Source: Iocasia fonsfrigidae (lineage in GTDB: Bacteria > Bacillota > Halanaerobiia > Halanaerobiales > DTU029). Taken from it: a stretch of 64,000 bases of DNA. The notes under the pieces were generated by a model. The model made no database searches. It had not been told where the DNA came from and saw only the letters and a program-made list of their open reading frames with translations. A program made the translations under genes and the position numbers. Shown piece after piece: positions 17,547 through 26,400 of the stretch; the first letter of the stretch is position 1; each line of letters begins with the position of its first letter. Location of the stretch: positions 3,576,137-3,640,136 of the forward strand of contig NZ_CP046640.1 in NCBI RefSeq assembly GCF_017751145.1, written 5' to 3'.

Positions 17547-18173
17547 CTAATTTAAATAATCACTAATTGCCTGACAAATCAGGAGTGCTGCTGTAGCACC
17601 AGGGTCTTGATTCCCCCTTGATTTTTCACCATAATAATGTGCCCTGCCAAATTGTGAAACCATCTCCTTGGTCTTTTCTACCCCTTCGGCAGCAGCCTCT
17701 GCAGCTGCACGATATGCTTCTGGGAGTTCTTTTCCCTCTTTAACAGCCGCATCAAGGGCTTCAGCTGCCGGGACAAGGGAATCAAGGATAGTCTTATCCC
17801 CCACCTTGGCCTTACCCCTTTTTTTAATTCCTTCTACTGCTGCATAGGCCATCTCAACAAGGTCATCTGCTTCCAAAATTTCTTTGCCTTTAGAGGCTTT
17901 GGCAGCACTCATAATTGCAGATGCCAGTAGTATTCCCATAGTTCCTGCCGCATTTGACATAGACATACTTATCTTCAATAGGCCTTGACCTATATCGTCT
18001 CCATCATAGGATTCTATCGCCTCTACAGCAGAATCAAAGCCCTTACACATGGTAAGTCCGAGGTCACCATCACCCATAACAGAATCAAGTTCTATTAAAT
18101 ACTCCCTCTTTTTATGCATTGTATCTCTAATAGCCTTAACAATACCTTTTATCTCATCAATCTTCAATTTCAT
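17547..18173 (-). CDS. dhaL: Dihydroxyacetone-kinase subunit L paralogue (DhaL2)
   Basis: A 208-residue eight-helix DhaL protein. The ADP/Mg site residues are visible in SVMGDGDLGLTMCKGF, MSNAAGTMGILLASA, GKAKVGDKTILDSLVPA and the C-terminal SRGNQDPGATAALLI. In PTS-type kinases DhaL holds ADP that is rephosphorylated by DhaM and passes phosphate to the substrate on DhaK. It lies 14 nt after dhaK2 and pairs with it. No second DhaM exists here, so the DhaM at 19.8 kb may serve both sets (inference). Confidence 0.9.
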   Translation of the reverse strand: MKLKIDEIKGIVKAIRDTMHKKREYLIELDSVMGDGDLGLTMCKGFDSAVEAIESYDGDDIGQGLLKISMSMSNAAGTMGILLASAIMSAAKASKGKEILEADDLVEMAYAAVEGIKKRGKAKVGDKTILDSLVPAAEALDAAVKEGKELPEAYRAAAEAAAEGVEKTKEMVSQFGRAHYYGEKSRGNQDPGATAALLICQAISDYLN

Positions 18174-18187
18174 CTCCCATCACCCCC

Positions 18188-19198
18188 TTATCTTATATTA
18201 GCCTGTGAAAAAAATGGAGTATCTGCCGGGGCATCAAGCAAGTCCTTTAGTTCCTCATCTAGTTTCAGTAAGGTAATAGACATTCCGGCCATCTCCATAG
18301 AGGTAGCATATTCACCAATTAAATTACGGTATATTTTAATTCCTTTGTCATTCAAAATTTCGGCTACTTTCCTATAGACAATGTATAATTCTTCCTGCGG
18401 TGTTGCTCCTAGGCCATTAAGCAGTACAGCAACTTCATCACCTTCAGTATAGGGTCCATCTTCGAAAATAGCCGCAAGTATTGTTTCAGCTATTTCGTCT
18501 GCACTCTTCAATGGCCCCCTGTGGATACCTGGTTCACCATGTATACCCATACCTATCTCCATTTCATCATCAGCAATCTCAAAGGTTGGTTTGCCTACCT
18601 GTGGAATTGTACATGGTGAAAGGGCAACCCCCATTGTTCTGATATTGGACAAGGCCTTCCTGGTTACAGCAGCAACCTCTTCAAGCTCTGCCCCGGCAGC
18701 CGCCTTGGCTCCAGCAATCTTATAGGCAAAAACTAGTCCAGCTACACCCCGTCGTTTCTCTTCTTCTCCCTTAGGGGAAGAGGCAACATCATCTGTTACC
18801 AGTACTGTTTCAACCTTGATATCATCCATTTCTGCCATCTCTGAAGCCATATCAAAGTTCATACAGTCTCCACCATAGTTCCCATAGAGATAAAGAACAC
18901 CTTTCCCACTATCTATTTCTTTAGTAACATTATACATCTGCTGAGCACTGGGGGAGGCAAACACATCACCTATTACTACCCCATCAAGCATGCCTTTTCC
19001 CACATAACCCAGGAAGATAGGTAGATGGCCAGAACCCCCACCAGTAGCAATAGCAACCTTATCCTTTACCGGGGCATCTTTTCTGACCAGCTCGCGCAGG
19101 TCGTCTCCAACTGTTCTTAATTCCTCTGGATGGGCCTTAAGAAGGCCTTCTATCATCTCATCAACAAAATTATCTGGATCATTAATAATCTTTTTCAC
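18188..19198 (-). CDS. Divergent DhaK paralogue (DhaK2), substrate uncertain
   Basis: A 336-residue DhaK-type subunit. It keeps the covalent-binding His in GIHGEPG, the His of GGGSGH at residue 58 and the Asp of NYGGDCMNF. The segment after GGGSGH reads LPIFLGYVGKGMLDG instead of the canonical EPAHGGFIG, and the DDVAVxDSxYTxGRRG segment is replaced by DDVASSPKGEEEKRRG. Both changes line the substrate pocket and its lid, so another short ketose or aldose such as a tetrulose is possible. It is aligned end to end with DhaK1 and forms an operon with dhaL2. Confidence 0.85.
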   Translation of the reverse strand: MKKIINDPDNFVDEMIEGLLKAHPEELRTVGDDLRELVRKDAPVKDKVAIATGGGSGHLPIFLGYVGKGMLDGVVIGDVFASPSAQQMYNVTKEIDSGKGVLYLYGNYGGDCMNFDMASEMAEMDDIKVETVLVTDDVASSPKGEEEKRRGVAGLVFAYKIAGAKAAAGAELEEVAAVTRKALSNIRTMGVALSPCTIPQVGKPTFEIADDEMEIGMGIHGEPGIHRGPLKSADEIAETILAAIFEDGPYTEGDEVAVLLNGLGATPQEELYIVYRKVAEILNDKGIKIYRNLIGEYATSMEMAGMSITLLKLDEELKDLLDAPADTPFFSQANIR

Positions 19199-19301
19199 AT
19201 TATCCCTCCTGAGATTTAATGATTTTCATAAATTAATTATAAATTTTTTAATTCAGTATATTTAAGTTGCATTTAATTTATTCACACTAATGCTTTGTGT
19301 A

Positions 19302-19428
19302 AGCCAATTATATTAATGGAGCGACTCTATATTTTTCACGTAGGCAGGATGCCGAAGTGAAAAATATGTGACAGTAAGTGGAGGCAGGACGCTGTAACGA
19401 ACGACAAGCGAAATTAATATAATTGGCT
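19302..19428. repeat. Nested-palindrome intergenic element A (MITE/REP-like)
   Basis: Outer arms GCCAATTATATTAAT and ATTAATATAATTGGC enclose an inner pair ATATTTTTCAC / GTGAAAAATAT with a central GGCAGGATGCC mini-hairpin, and a second GGCAGGACGC motif to the right. No frame is coded. It lies between the private HPr gene and dhaK2. Its architecture recurs at 52571-52681. Confidence 0.6.
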
Positions 19429-19508
19429 GGAACGGAAAAGTCTAATATTTAAGTGCTACTTATATAGTAAAACAGACTCATAATTGATTTAAAAAACTGA
19501 TAAATCAT

Positions 19509-19769
19509 TTACTCTAAACCATGTAGTAATAGTTCTTCTAATTGATTTAATGCCTCTTCTTCATCCTGTCCCTCAACCTGAAGTGTAAATCTGGCACCAC
19601 AGGGAATACCCAGGGTCATTATACGCATAATACTTTTCCCATTATATGTTTTCCCTTGATAAGAAATTTTAATATCTGAAGAAAATGTATTGGCCAGTTT
19701 TGCAAAGCGGGCAGCAGGGCGGGCATGTAATCCTGTTTCATTCTTTAAAGTAATTTCTTTTTCAAGCAT
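19509..19769 (-). CDS. Second HPr, dedicated to the Dha relay
   Basis: An 86-residue HPr-domain protein with the His15 loop ETGLHARPAARF and the GKSIMRIMTLG segment holding Ser46. It is the only other HPr in the window and sits 4 nt after dhaM. In many bacteria the HPr domain is fused to DhaM, so a stand-alone copy here probably carries phosphate from enzyme I to DhaM. Whether it also works in the general PTS is open. Confidence 0.88.
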   Translation of the reverse strand: MLEKEITLKNETGLHARPAARFAKLANTFSSDIKISYQGKTYNGKSIMRIMTLGIPCGARFTLQVEGQDEEEALNQLEELLLHGLE

Positions 19770-19773
19770 GATA

Positions 19774-20178
19774 TCAATCCCTTTCTATCTTCCTCATATC
19801 ACGTACAGCTTCAGCAGCAGCCAGTACACTCTCAAGATCAGCTCCGGCAGAAGCCTCAATAGCAGCCATAACTGCCCCTTCCAGAATAGGTGCATCGGCA
19901 ACCCTGATGTTCCGGGCTTTTTCGGCTGACATTCCCTCTACAAGCATCTCCACACTCATAACTGCACTCCCTAGATCGGCAATAATAACTACTCCCTCGC
20001 TGGAATAAACCCCTTCTACAGCCTCTAATATTTTATCAGGGTCTGTACCAATACCACCTTCTTTGTTACCACCACAAGCAGAAAGCTTTAAATCTAAAAC
20101 ATCTGCCATCTGCAAGGCTATATCTTTAATACCATCTGCTGCCTGACTACTATGTGATACAATTACAATACCTACCAT
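19774..20178 (-). CDS. dhaM: DhaM, EIIA-type phosphotransfer subunit
   Basis: A 134-residue protein with the EIIA-Man-like fold of DhaM: the phosphorylated His in IVIVSHSSQAADG (about residue 9), GIGTDPDKILEAV, and IIADLGSAVMSVEM. It moves phosphate from HPr to ADP bound in DhaL. Unlike the long E. coli DhaM it holds only the EIIA domain, which is usual in Firmicutes, and the HPr function is on the next gene. It lies 3 nt after dhaL1. Confidence 0.92.
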   Translation of the reverse strand: MVGIVIVSHSSQAADGIKDIALQMADVLDLKLSACGGNKEGGIGTDPDKILEAVEGVYSSEGVVIIADLGSAVMSVEMLVEGMSAEKARNIRVADAPILEGAVMAAIEASAGADLESVLAAAEAVRDMRKIERD

Positions 20179-20180
20179 TT

Positions 20181-20819
20181 TTACGCCACACCCTTCAATA
20201 CAGCCGCAAATTCTTTAATCATTAGATAGCAGGAGACTGCCCCAGGGTCGAGATGCCCCTTACTACGTTCTTTCAAAAAACTGGCCCTACCCTTTTTAGC
20301 AAGCAAAGGCTTTGTCGCCTCCATTGATTCTTTAGCAATACTTACTATTTCTTCTAATATCTCATTATCTGTTTTTTCATCTAAGCTAGATTTAAAATAA
20401 TCAACTACTGGTGTCAAAGTATCTACAATTGTTTTATCACCTGGTTTTGCCTTACCCCTCTTCACTAATCCCTCCAGGGCAGCCCTGAAAAGATTCTTTA
20501 TATCAGTTAGATCAAGTTCTTTTTCTCCTGTAACCTCTCTACCGGCATACATAAAAGCGGTACCATAGAGTGGACCTGAGGCACCACCTACGGTAGAAAC
20601 AAGGGTCATTCCAATCGTTTTTAAGATAGTGCCTATACATTTATCTTCAACTTCAGGTAATTTCTCTACTACTGCTTTAAATCCTCTGTTCATATTTATA
20701 CCGTGGTCAGCATCACCTATCGCTGAATCCAGTTCTGTTAAGTATTCCTTATTTTTTTCCATGGTGGAAGCTATATTTTTTATAATATTAATAACTTGTT
20801 CTTTATTACAATTAATCAT
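20181..20819 (-). CDS. dhaL: Dihydroxyacetone kinase subunit DhaL
   Basis: A 212-residue DhaL with SAIGDADHGINMNRGF, TVGGASGPLYGTAF, GKAKPGDKTIVDTLTPV and SKGHLDPGAVSCYL, which carry the Asp ligands and ADP contacts. It overlaps the dhaK1 end by 8 nt, and dhaM follows 3 nt after it, so the canonical dhaKLM order is preserved. It transfers phosphate to dihydroxyacetone held by DhaK. Confidence 0.94.
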   Translation of the reverse strand: MINCNKEQVINIIKNIASTMEKNKEYLTELDSAIGDADHGINMNRGFKAVVEKLPEVEDKCIGTILKTIGMTLVSTVGGASGPLYGTAFMYAGREVTGEKELDLTDIKNLFRAALEGLVKRGKAKPGDKTIVDTLTPVVDYFKSSLDEKTDNEILEEIVSIAKESMEATKPLLAKKGRASFLKERSKGHLDPGAVSCYLMIKEFAAVLKGVA

Positions 20820-21822
20820 CTTTTTTCCCTCCCTGTTTCAAAACAAGGGTATCAGCCGGTTCATCCAGTAATTCTTTTAGTTCATCATCCAGTTTAAGCA
20901 TAGAGATTGAAGCCCCAGCCATTTCCAGGGAGGTCATATATTCATCAACATATGTTTTGTATACCTTAATGCCTCTCTTTCGGCACAAATCCTGAACAGA
21001 TTTATTTAAAATATAAAGCTCCATTAGCGGGGTAGACCCCAGGCCATTAATTAAGAGAGCTACTTCATCACCAGATTTAAAAGGCAGGTCTTCAACAATA
21101 CTATCTACCAGATTTTCAGCAATCTCTGCTGCTGATTTAATTTTTATTTTTTCCACACCAGGTTCACCATGTATTCCCAGGCCCACTTCCATCTCATCTT
21201 CAGCTATTTCAAAGGTTGGTTTCCCTACAGAAGGCACAGTACATGAAGTTAGAGCCATCCCTTTGGAACGAAGGTTATTGATAGCCTTCTGGGCGACCCT
21301 TTTAACTTCACTTAAGGAAGCCCCTTTTTCTGCCATAGCACCTGCAATCTTATGAACAAAAATTGTTCCGGCAATACCCCTTCTTCCTGTAGTATAGGTA
21401 CTATCCTCCACAGCTACATCATCATTTATAATAACCTGCTCGATCTCTATTCCATCCATTTCAGCCATCTCACTGGCCATTTCAAAATTCATAACATCAC
21501 CTGAATAGTTTTTGACAATTAAAAGTGACCCTTTCCCTGTATCAACAGCCTTAATCGCCTCCAGAATCTGGTCTGGTGTTGGTGAAGTAAAAACCTCACC
21601 TGAAACCGCAGCATCCAGCATACCATAACCGATAAACCCCCCATGGGCAGGTTCATGGCCGCTGCCACCACCACTAATAAGAGTAACCTTATCTTTCTTC
21701 TTACTCTCTTTCCTGATTAGGACATTAAAACCATTAACCCTTACTATCTCCGGATGAGCCATTACCATACCAGTCAACATCTCATCAACAACCTGTTCCG
21801 GGTCATTAATAATCTTCTTCAC
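20812..21822 (-). CDS. dhaK: Dihydroxyacetone kinase subunit DhaK (GTG start)
   Basis: A 336-residue canonical DhaK: ISGGGSGHEPAHGGFIG with Gly53 and His56, NYSGDVMNF with the catalytic Asp, TTGRRGIAGT, and GIHGEPG with the His that binds the ketone covalently. The start is GTG 21822. AAAGGGGG lies 8 nt upstream, the paralogue at 18.2 kb begins at the same residue, and the numbering of Gly53/His56 then equals E. coli DhaK. The longer frame to 21915 adds an unrelated N-terminus. It makes dihydroxyacetone phosphate from dihydroxyacetone using PEP. Confidence 0.94.
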   Translation of the reverse strand: MKKIINDPEQVVDEMLTGMVMAHPEIVRVNGFNVLIRKESKKKDKVTLISGGGSGHEPAHGGFIGYGMLDAAVSGEVFTSPTPDQILEAIKAVDTGKGSLLIVKNYSGDVMNFEMASEMAEMDGIEIEQVIINDDVAVEDSTYTTGRRGIAGTIFVHKIAGAMAEKGASLSEVKRVAQKAINNLRSKGMALTSCTVPSVGKPTFEIAEDEMEVGLGIHGEPGVEKIKIKSAAEIAENLVDSIVEDLPFKSGDEVALLINGLGSTPLMELYILNKSVQDLCRKRGIKVYKTYVDEYMTSLEMAGASISMLKLDDELKELLDEPADTLVLKQGGKKDD

Positions 21823-21953
21823 ATTCTCAACCCCCTTTACCATACATATATTGTAACACAAAGATAAGCGCTGAACAAAATGGCTTCGCCACCCAGACTT
21901 AATCAAATATATCAACTTTCTTAAGTCAACTATTTATTACACATAGTTAACCA

Positions 21954-21969
21954 GACAAATATATTTGTC
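21954..21969. promoter_or_regulatory. Perfect palindrome upstream of dhaK
   Basis: GACAAATATATTTGTC is a 16-bp perfect palindrome about 130 bp before dhaK and just past the cyuA stop. It has no following T-run, so an operator is more likely than a terminator. The binding protein is unknown. Confidence 0.4.
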
Positions 21970-21985
21970 GGTCTTCAAAGCTATC

Positions 21986-23332
21986 CTATCCCCCGATAGA
22001 AATCCTGTTCTCCTTATATTCCTTCCTGGCAGTTTCAGCCCTCTCTTCCATAATATCTATAATAACCGAGTCCATATTTTTCATGCCTATACAGTTAACT
22101 CTTCCCATATTATTCACAGTTACTTCTATAGATGCATCTATTACACCCTGGGCAGAGTCAATACCCTTGTCATCCAGGGCAAATAGGGCCGAGAGATAAG
22201 CCTCAAAAGCAGCCGTTCCTACCTTAAGTGCACAACTTTCCTTGGCACCATCACAGACCATACCTGCTGTATTAGCTAACAAAGTCTTTACTGCCAGCAC
22301 AGCCTGTTCATAATTACCCTCCAATATATATGTCAACCCGGCAGCAGCACCTGAACCAGCAGCTACAGCACAGCCGCATACTGGTGAAAGCCTACCTATC
22401 TTGCTTTTTACATAACTAGTAGTAAGATGGCTGATTGCTATGGCCCTGGCAATCTCTTCATCTGTTCTTCCCTTTTTTCTCCCTACAATTGCCAGGGGGA
22501 TAATAGCTGTAATCCCATGATTGCCACTACCAGCACTACTCATTACTGGTAAAAAGGCTCCACCCATCCTGGCATCAGATGCTGCAAAACTATAACTCTT
22601 TATTAAGTAACCAAGCTCTTGCTCAAGTTTATTTTCTTTCATAATTTTCTTTAATGCCTTACCAAACCCGGCACCAGCTGCTGTATCATCACGCAAACCA
22701 TACTCAGCCATCTTTAAATTCATCTTAACACCATTCATAATATAAGCTACATCATCTTGATCAATATCATCTACTAAAGAAAGGACTTCTCTATAACTTA
22801 ATTTGCCTATCATATCCTGGATTGATTCTTTCTTATCTTTAGTGTTAGGGAAATCTTTCTTTTCAAATATCGTTTTCCCATTCTTAGAGACCATAGTAAT
22901 ATTAGAATGGTCACCTTCAATAATGCAAATAGTAGCCTGCTTTTTTACAAATACTGCTGCATGAATATACACCCCACTCTTTTCCGGGTGGCAGATAATT
23001 GATACCCTCTTATCTTTAATCCATTTTTTAGCCTCTAGCACATCCTCTTTTTGACAATCACGCAGTACCTCTAATCCATAACTGGCCTTGCCACAGATAA
23101 GCCCGAGGACAGCAGCTATTGCATTCCCGCGGGCCCCATCTGTCCCAGGTATACCTACATCCATGCCATTTTTATAAACACTATCACTAACTTCAACTTC
23201 TATATAATCTATTTCTTCTTTTACTTTAATCTCCTGGCAGGCCCTTGCAACAGCAAGAGCCACAGCACCAGGTTCAGTACAGCCGAGGGCAGGTTTAACT
23301 TCTTTTTCTAAGAATTCTTTTAATGTAAACAT
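21986..23332 (-). CDS. cyuA: L-cysteine desulfidase family (CyuA/UPF0597)
   Basis: A 448-residue protein of the CyuA/CdsB group related to the catalytic chain of iron-sulfur serine dehydratases. Cys residues for a [4Fe-4S] cluster are visible in PALGCTEPGAVALA, SPVCGCAVAAGSG and AGMVCDGAKESCALK. SSAGSGNHGITAIIPL is also typical. The family splits L-cysteine to H2S, ammonia and pyruvate, although some members may act on other hydroxy- or thio-amino acids. It is the last gene of a liv-type transport operon, 48 bp after the ATC-hydrolase-like gene. Confidence 0.85.
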   Translation of the reverse strand: MFTLKEFLEKEVKPALGCTEPGAVALAVARACQEIKVKEEIDYIEVEVSDSVYKNGMDVGIPGTDGARGNAIAAVLGLICGKASYGLEVLRDCQKEDVLEAKKWIKDKRVSIICHPEKSGVYIHAAVFVKKQATICIIEGDHSNITMVSKNGKTIFEKKDFPNTKDKKESIQDMIGKLSYREVLSLVDDIDQDDVAYIMNGVKMNLKMAEYGLRDDTAAGAGFGKALKKIMKENKLEQELGYLIKSYSFAASDARMGGAFLPVMSSAGSGNHGITAIIPLAIVGRKKGRTDEEIARAIAISHLTTSYVKSKIGRLSPVCGCAVAAGSGAAAGLTYILEGNYEQAVLAVKTLLANTAGMVCDGAKESCALKVGTAAFEAYLSALFALDDKGIDSAQGVIDASIEVTVNNMGRVNCIGMKNMDSVIIDIMEERAETARKEYKENRISIGG

Positions 23333-23380
23333 AGGTATCCTTCCTTATTTAAAGTTTTTCAGGAATGTTAGCTTATTAAA

Positions 23381-23869
23381 CTATTTCTTGGTAATTACTA
23401 TTTTACAGACATCACCACCGGAGGCAATTGTCTCCTGGAGGTCAAATTCAAAATTATCATAGGTAGATAATATCCCCCGATCACCATCCATAGCAATATC
23501 ACAGAGATGGTCAATATCTTCCTCATTATCAGTTAGTTTCATCCAGGCAGCAACCAAGGGACAGTAATTAAATTCAACAACAAATTTATCATCGGTAGAT
23601 TCAACTATATCCATTTCAAAGATATCTTTAACCTGATCATTAGCAAACTCAGCAGCAAACTCTTTCAAGTCATCTGTATCAGTAAATTTATTATCACCAT
23701 GAAAACAACCACATTTAAAAATAGCCTTTCTAGCAAAATCATCCCAGTCCAGCCCTTTTTTGCGAGCCTCATCAAGCAGGAAATAGAACCAGGTCGCCCT
23801 ATGTTCAAACGCACCCCTTAGATCATTAATGTGTTCTTCATTTAACTTAGCATTGTTTTTAATAGTCAT
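23381..23869 (-). CDS. L-2-amino-thiazoline-4-carboxylate hydrolase-like protein
   Basis: A 162-residue protein resembling the ATC-hydrolase family: RATWFYFLLDEARKKG, CGCFHGDN, EFNYCPLVAAWMKL and LCDIAMDGDRGI, ending with ETIASGGDVCKI. Characterised members of the broader family open the thiazoline ring of L-ATC to N-carbamoyl-cysteine. Many homologues are uncharacterised, so the substrate is uncertain. Its place between an amino-acid ABC importer and a cysteine desulfidase suggests a joint route for a cysteine derivative. Confidence 0.75.
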   Translation of the reverse strand: MTIKNNAKLNEEHINDLRGAFEHRATWFYFLLDEARKKGLDWDDFARKAIFKCGCFHGDNKFTDTDDLKEFAAEFANDQVKDIFEMDIVESTDDKFVVEFNYCPLVAAWMKLTDNEEDIDHLCDIAMDGDRGILSTYDNFEFDLQETIASGGDVCKIVITKK

Positions 23870-23904
23870 TAGTAATTCCTCCCTTTATATTTTTAAATAG
23901 TTTA

Positions 23905-24618
23905 TCAATCAATACCTAAATAAGCACTGGCAACCTGTGGGTCATCAATTAAGTCATCAGCCTTGCCAGAGTGAATAATCTTTCCTGTTTCCAGCACATA
24001 ACCCCTGTCAGCAATTTGTAGAGCCATATTAGCATTCTGTTCAATTAAGAGAATGGTTTTTCCCCATTCCCTGATCTTGATAAATTGCTCAAATATCTGT
24101 TCAATTAATATCGGTGCCAGACCCAGTGATGGTTCATCTAACATAATAAGATCAGGGTTTAACATCAGTCCCCTCCCAATAGCAAGCATCTGCTGTTCCC
24201 CACCACTAAGGGTACCACCATTCTGTTTCCTTCGTTCCTTTAGCCTGGGAAAGAGGTCATATACCTGAATTAAATTCTCTTTTACCCTATCTTCTATTTC
24301 CTTGGTATTACCAAAATCACCCATTTTCAGATTCTCTTCAACAGTCATATAGGGGAAAATGTGACGCCCTTCCGGGACATGACACATACCCATCTGGACA
24401 ATTTCACTCGCTTCACAATCCGTAATATCATTTCCTTTAAAGACAACTCTACCACCACTCTTAGAGACCAGATTAGAAATACTCCTTAAGGTACTGGTCT
24501 TACCTGCACCATTTGACCCTATCAAGGTAACAATCTCCTTTTCTTTTATCTGAAAACTTATACCCTGAACAGCAGCAATATTACCATAATTAACATATAA
24601 ATCCTCAACTTTAAGCAA
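23905..24618 (-). CDS. livF: Branched-chain amino-acid-type ABC ATPase LivF
   Basis: A 237-residue ATPase with Walker A GSNGAGKTS, Q-loop region, signature LSGGEQQMLAIGRGL, Walker B PDLIMLDEPSLGLAP and switch His in LLIEQNANMAL. HVPEGRHIFPYMTVEENL is typical of LivF. It energises the importer with LivG, LivM and LivH. It is 23 nt downstream of livG. Confidence 0.93.
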   Translation of the reverse strand: MLKVEDLYVNYGNIAAVQGISFQIKEKEIVTLIGSNGAGKTSTLRSISNLVSKSGGRVVFKGNDITDCEASEIVQMGMCHVPEGRHIFPYMTVEENLKMGDFGNTKEIEDRVKENLIQVYDLFPRLKERRKQNGGTLSGGEQQMLAIGRGLMLNPDLIMLDEPSLGLAPILIEQIFEQFIKIREWGKTILLIEQNANMALQIADRGYVLETGKIIHSGKADDLIDDPQVASAYLGID

Positions 24619-24641
24619 CTTTTTTCACCTCTCTTCACTGC

Positions 24642-25412
24642 TTAATGAACTGAGCCTTTACCAAGATAGGCCTCAACCACCTCTTGATTACATTGAACAT
24701 CTTTTGGTGTACCATGGCATATCTTTCTACCGTTATTTAAAACAGCTATCCTATCACAGACATTCATAATAAATTTCATATCATGTTCAATAACAACAAT
24801 GGTTAATCCTGTATTATTTATCTGCTTAATAAGCTCCATCAAACTGGCAGTCTCAGCCGGGTTCATACCAGCTGCCGGTTCATCTAATAAGAGGATATCT
24901 GGTCCAACCGCCAGAGCCCTGGCTATCTCCAATTTGCGCTGGTTGCCATAGGGCAGATTTGAAGCAAAATCAGCAGCATATTTCTCTAAACCAACCCTTT
25001 TTAATACCTTCATACCTTCATCAACAGTAAGCTGTTCATCTTTTTTAAACTGACCAGTATTAAAAATAGCATCCCATAATTTTGTCTTTGTCTGAGTATG
25101 AAAACCAATTTTAACATTATCAAGTACAGTCATATATTTAAACAATTTAATATTTTGAAATGTTCTAGCCATACCCAGTTTGGCAACCTGTGATGGCGAA
25201 GCCTCTGTAATACTCTCACCCTTAAAGAAAATATCCCCGGCAGTAAGGGTATATAAACCTGTTAAGCAATTAAAAAAGGTTGTTTTTCCGGCTCCATTGG
25301 GTCCAATAATACCAAATATTTCTCCCTTTTCTACCTGTATATCAACTCCATCAACAGCCTTCAACCCTCCGAAATGCTTACTTACTTTTTTAGTCTCAAG
25401 AAGTGGAGACAT
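24642..25412 (-). CDS. livG: Branched-chain amino-acid-type ABC ATPase LivG
   Basis: A 256-residue ATPase: GPNGAGKTTFFNCLTG, ARTFQNIKLFKYMTVLDNV, NLPYGNQRKLEIARALA, DILLLDEPAAGMNP and IVVIEHDMKFIM. The GMARTFQNI segment and the atypical LPYGxQRKLEIARAL signature are LivG features. The start ATG 25412 (AAGGGGGG 8 nt upstream) lies inside the end of livM, a 17-nt overlap. Confidence 0.93.
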   Translation of the reverse strand: MSPLLETKKVSKHFGGLKAVDGVDIQVEKGEIFGIIGPNGAGKTTFFNCLTGLYTLTAGDIFFKGESITEASPSQVAKLGMARTFQNIKLFKYMTVLDNVKIGFHTQTKTKLWDAIFNTGQFKKDEQLTVDEGMKVLKRVGLEKYAADFASNLPYGNQRKLEIARALAVGPDILLLDEPAAGMNPAETASLMELIKQINNTGLTIVVIEHDMKFIMNVCDRIAVLNNGRKICHGTPKDVQCNQEVVEAYLGKGSVH

Positions 25413-26400
25413 TACTGTCACCCCCCTTATTCTTAGTCACCTTTTTTTTAGTAGACCTGCCTAATTTTTGTGATAACATTTTACTACCGGCAATACCCTG
25501 GGGTCTTACCAGCATTGTAATCACAATTGCCGCACCAAAAATAACCAGACGGTATTCAGCAATAGACCTTACCAATTCTGGTAGGATGGTCAGAAAGGTT
25601 GCTCCGATAACAGGACCCAGCAGTGTACCCTGTCCACCAACTATGACCATACCAAGTATGGAAAAACCCTCATCGAGAATAAAGCTATCGGCACTTACAT
25701 AACTAGTAAAGAAGGCATAAAAACAACCTGCTACACCTGCCCAAAAAGTCCCATAAGCAAAGTTTAATAACTTATATTTAAAAGTTTCTACACCCATAGA
25801 TCTCGCTGCCAGTTCATCTTCTCTGATAGCAATCCAGGCCCTCCCAATACGGGAATTTAATATCCGCTTAGTAATAAACAACATTAATAACACAATAAAG
25901 AGTATAATATAGTAAAATTGTGTATTATTTGTTATTTGATAACTAAACAATTTAGGAAAAGGTATACCTGGGATACCCATTGGTCCACGGGTTAATGAGG
26001 TCCAGTTTAAAACGGTTAACCTGATAATCTCTGAAAAACCAAGGGTTGTTATGGCCAAAAAGATACCCTTTAACCTCAAGGTCGGCAGACCGAGAAACAT
26101 ACTAAATAAGGCAGCCGCTAAACCACTTAATGGTAACAACAACCAGAGACTCAAGCCAAAGCGGGTAGCCAGGATAGCTGCTGTATAGGCACCTACACAG
26201 TAAAACCCTGCATGACCAATATTAAACTGTCCGGAATAACCATTTATTACATTAAGGCTGCTGGCCAGCAGAATATAGATTAAAACATTGACCAATACAC
26301 GCATATAATACGAGTTATCTACAAACAGAGGAAGGATAAATGCTAAAACAATTGAAGCTATTAACAAAATCTTCTTATTTTTCCGAAAAAATTCCCTCAT
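25396..26400 (-). CDS. livM: ABC permease LivM
   Basis: A 334-residue permease with about ten membrane helices and LivM motifs YSGQFNIGHAGFYCVGAYTA, GIFLAITTLGFSEIIRL, RSMGVETFKYKLLNFAYGTF and the EAA-like IVGGQGTLLGPVIGA. Its start overlaps the livH stop by 4 nt (ATGA). A Ser/Lys-rich tail follows the last helix. Confidence 0.93.
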   Translation of the reverse strand: MREFFRKNKKILLIASIVLAFILPLFVDNSYYMRVLVNVLIYILLASSLNVINGYSGQFNIGHAGFYCVGAYTAAILATRFGLSLWLLLPLSGLAAALFSMFLGLPTLRLKGIFLAITTLGFSEIIRLTVLNWTSLTRGPMGIPGIPFPKLFSYQITNNTQFYYIILFIVLLMLFITKRILNSRIGRAWIAIREDELAARSMGVETFKYKLLNFAYGTFWAGVAGCFYAFFTSYVSADSFILDEGFSILGMVIVGGQGTLLGPVIGATFLTILPELVRSIAEYRLVIFGAAIVITMLVRPQGIAGSKMLSQKLGRSTKKKVTKNKGGDSNVSTS

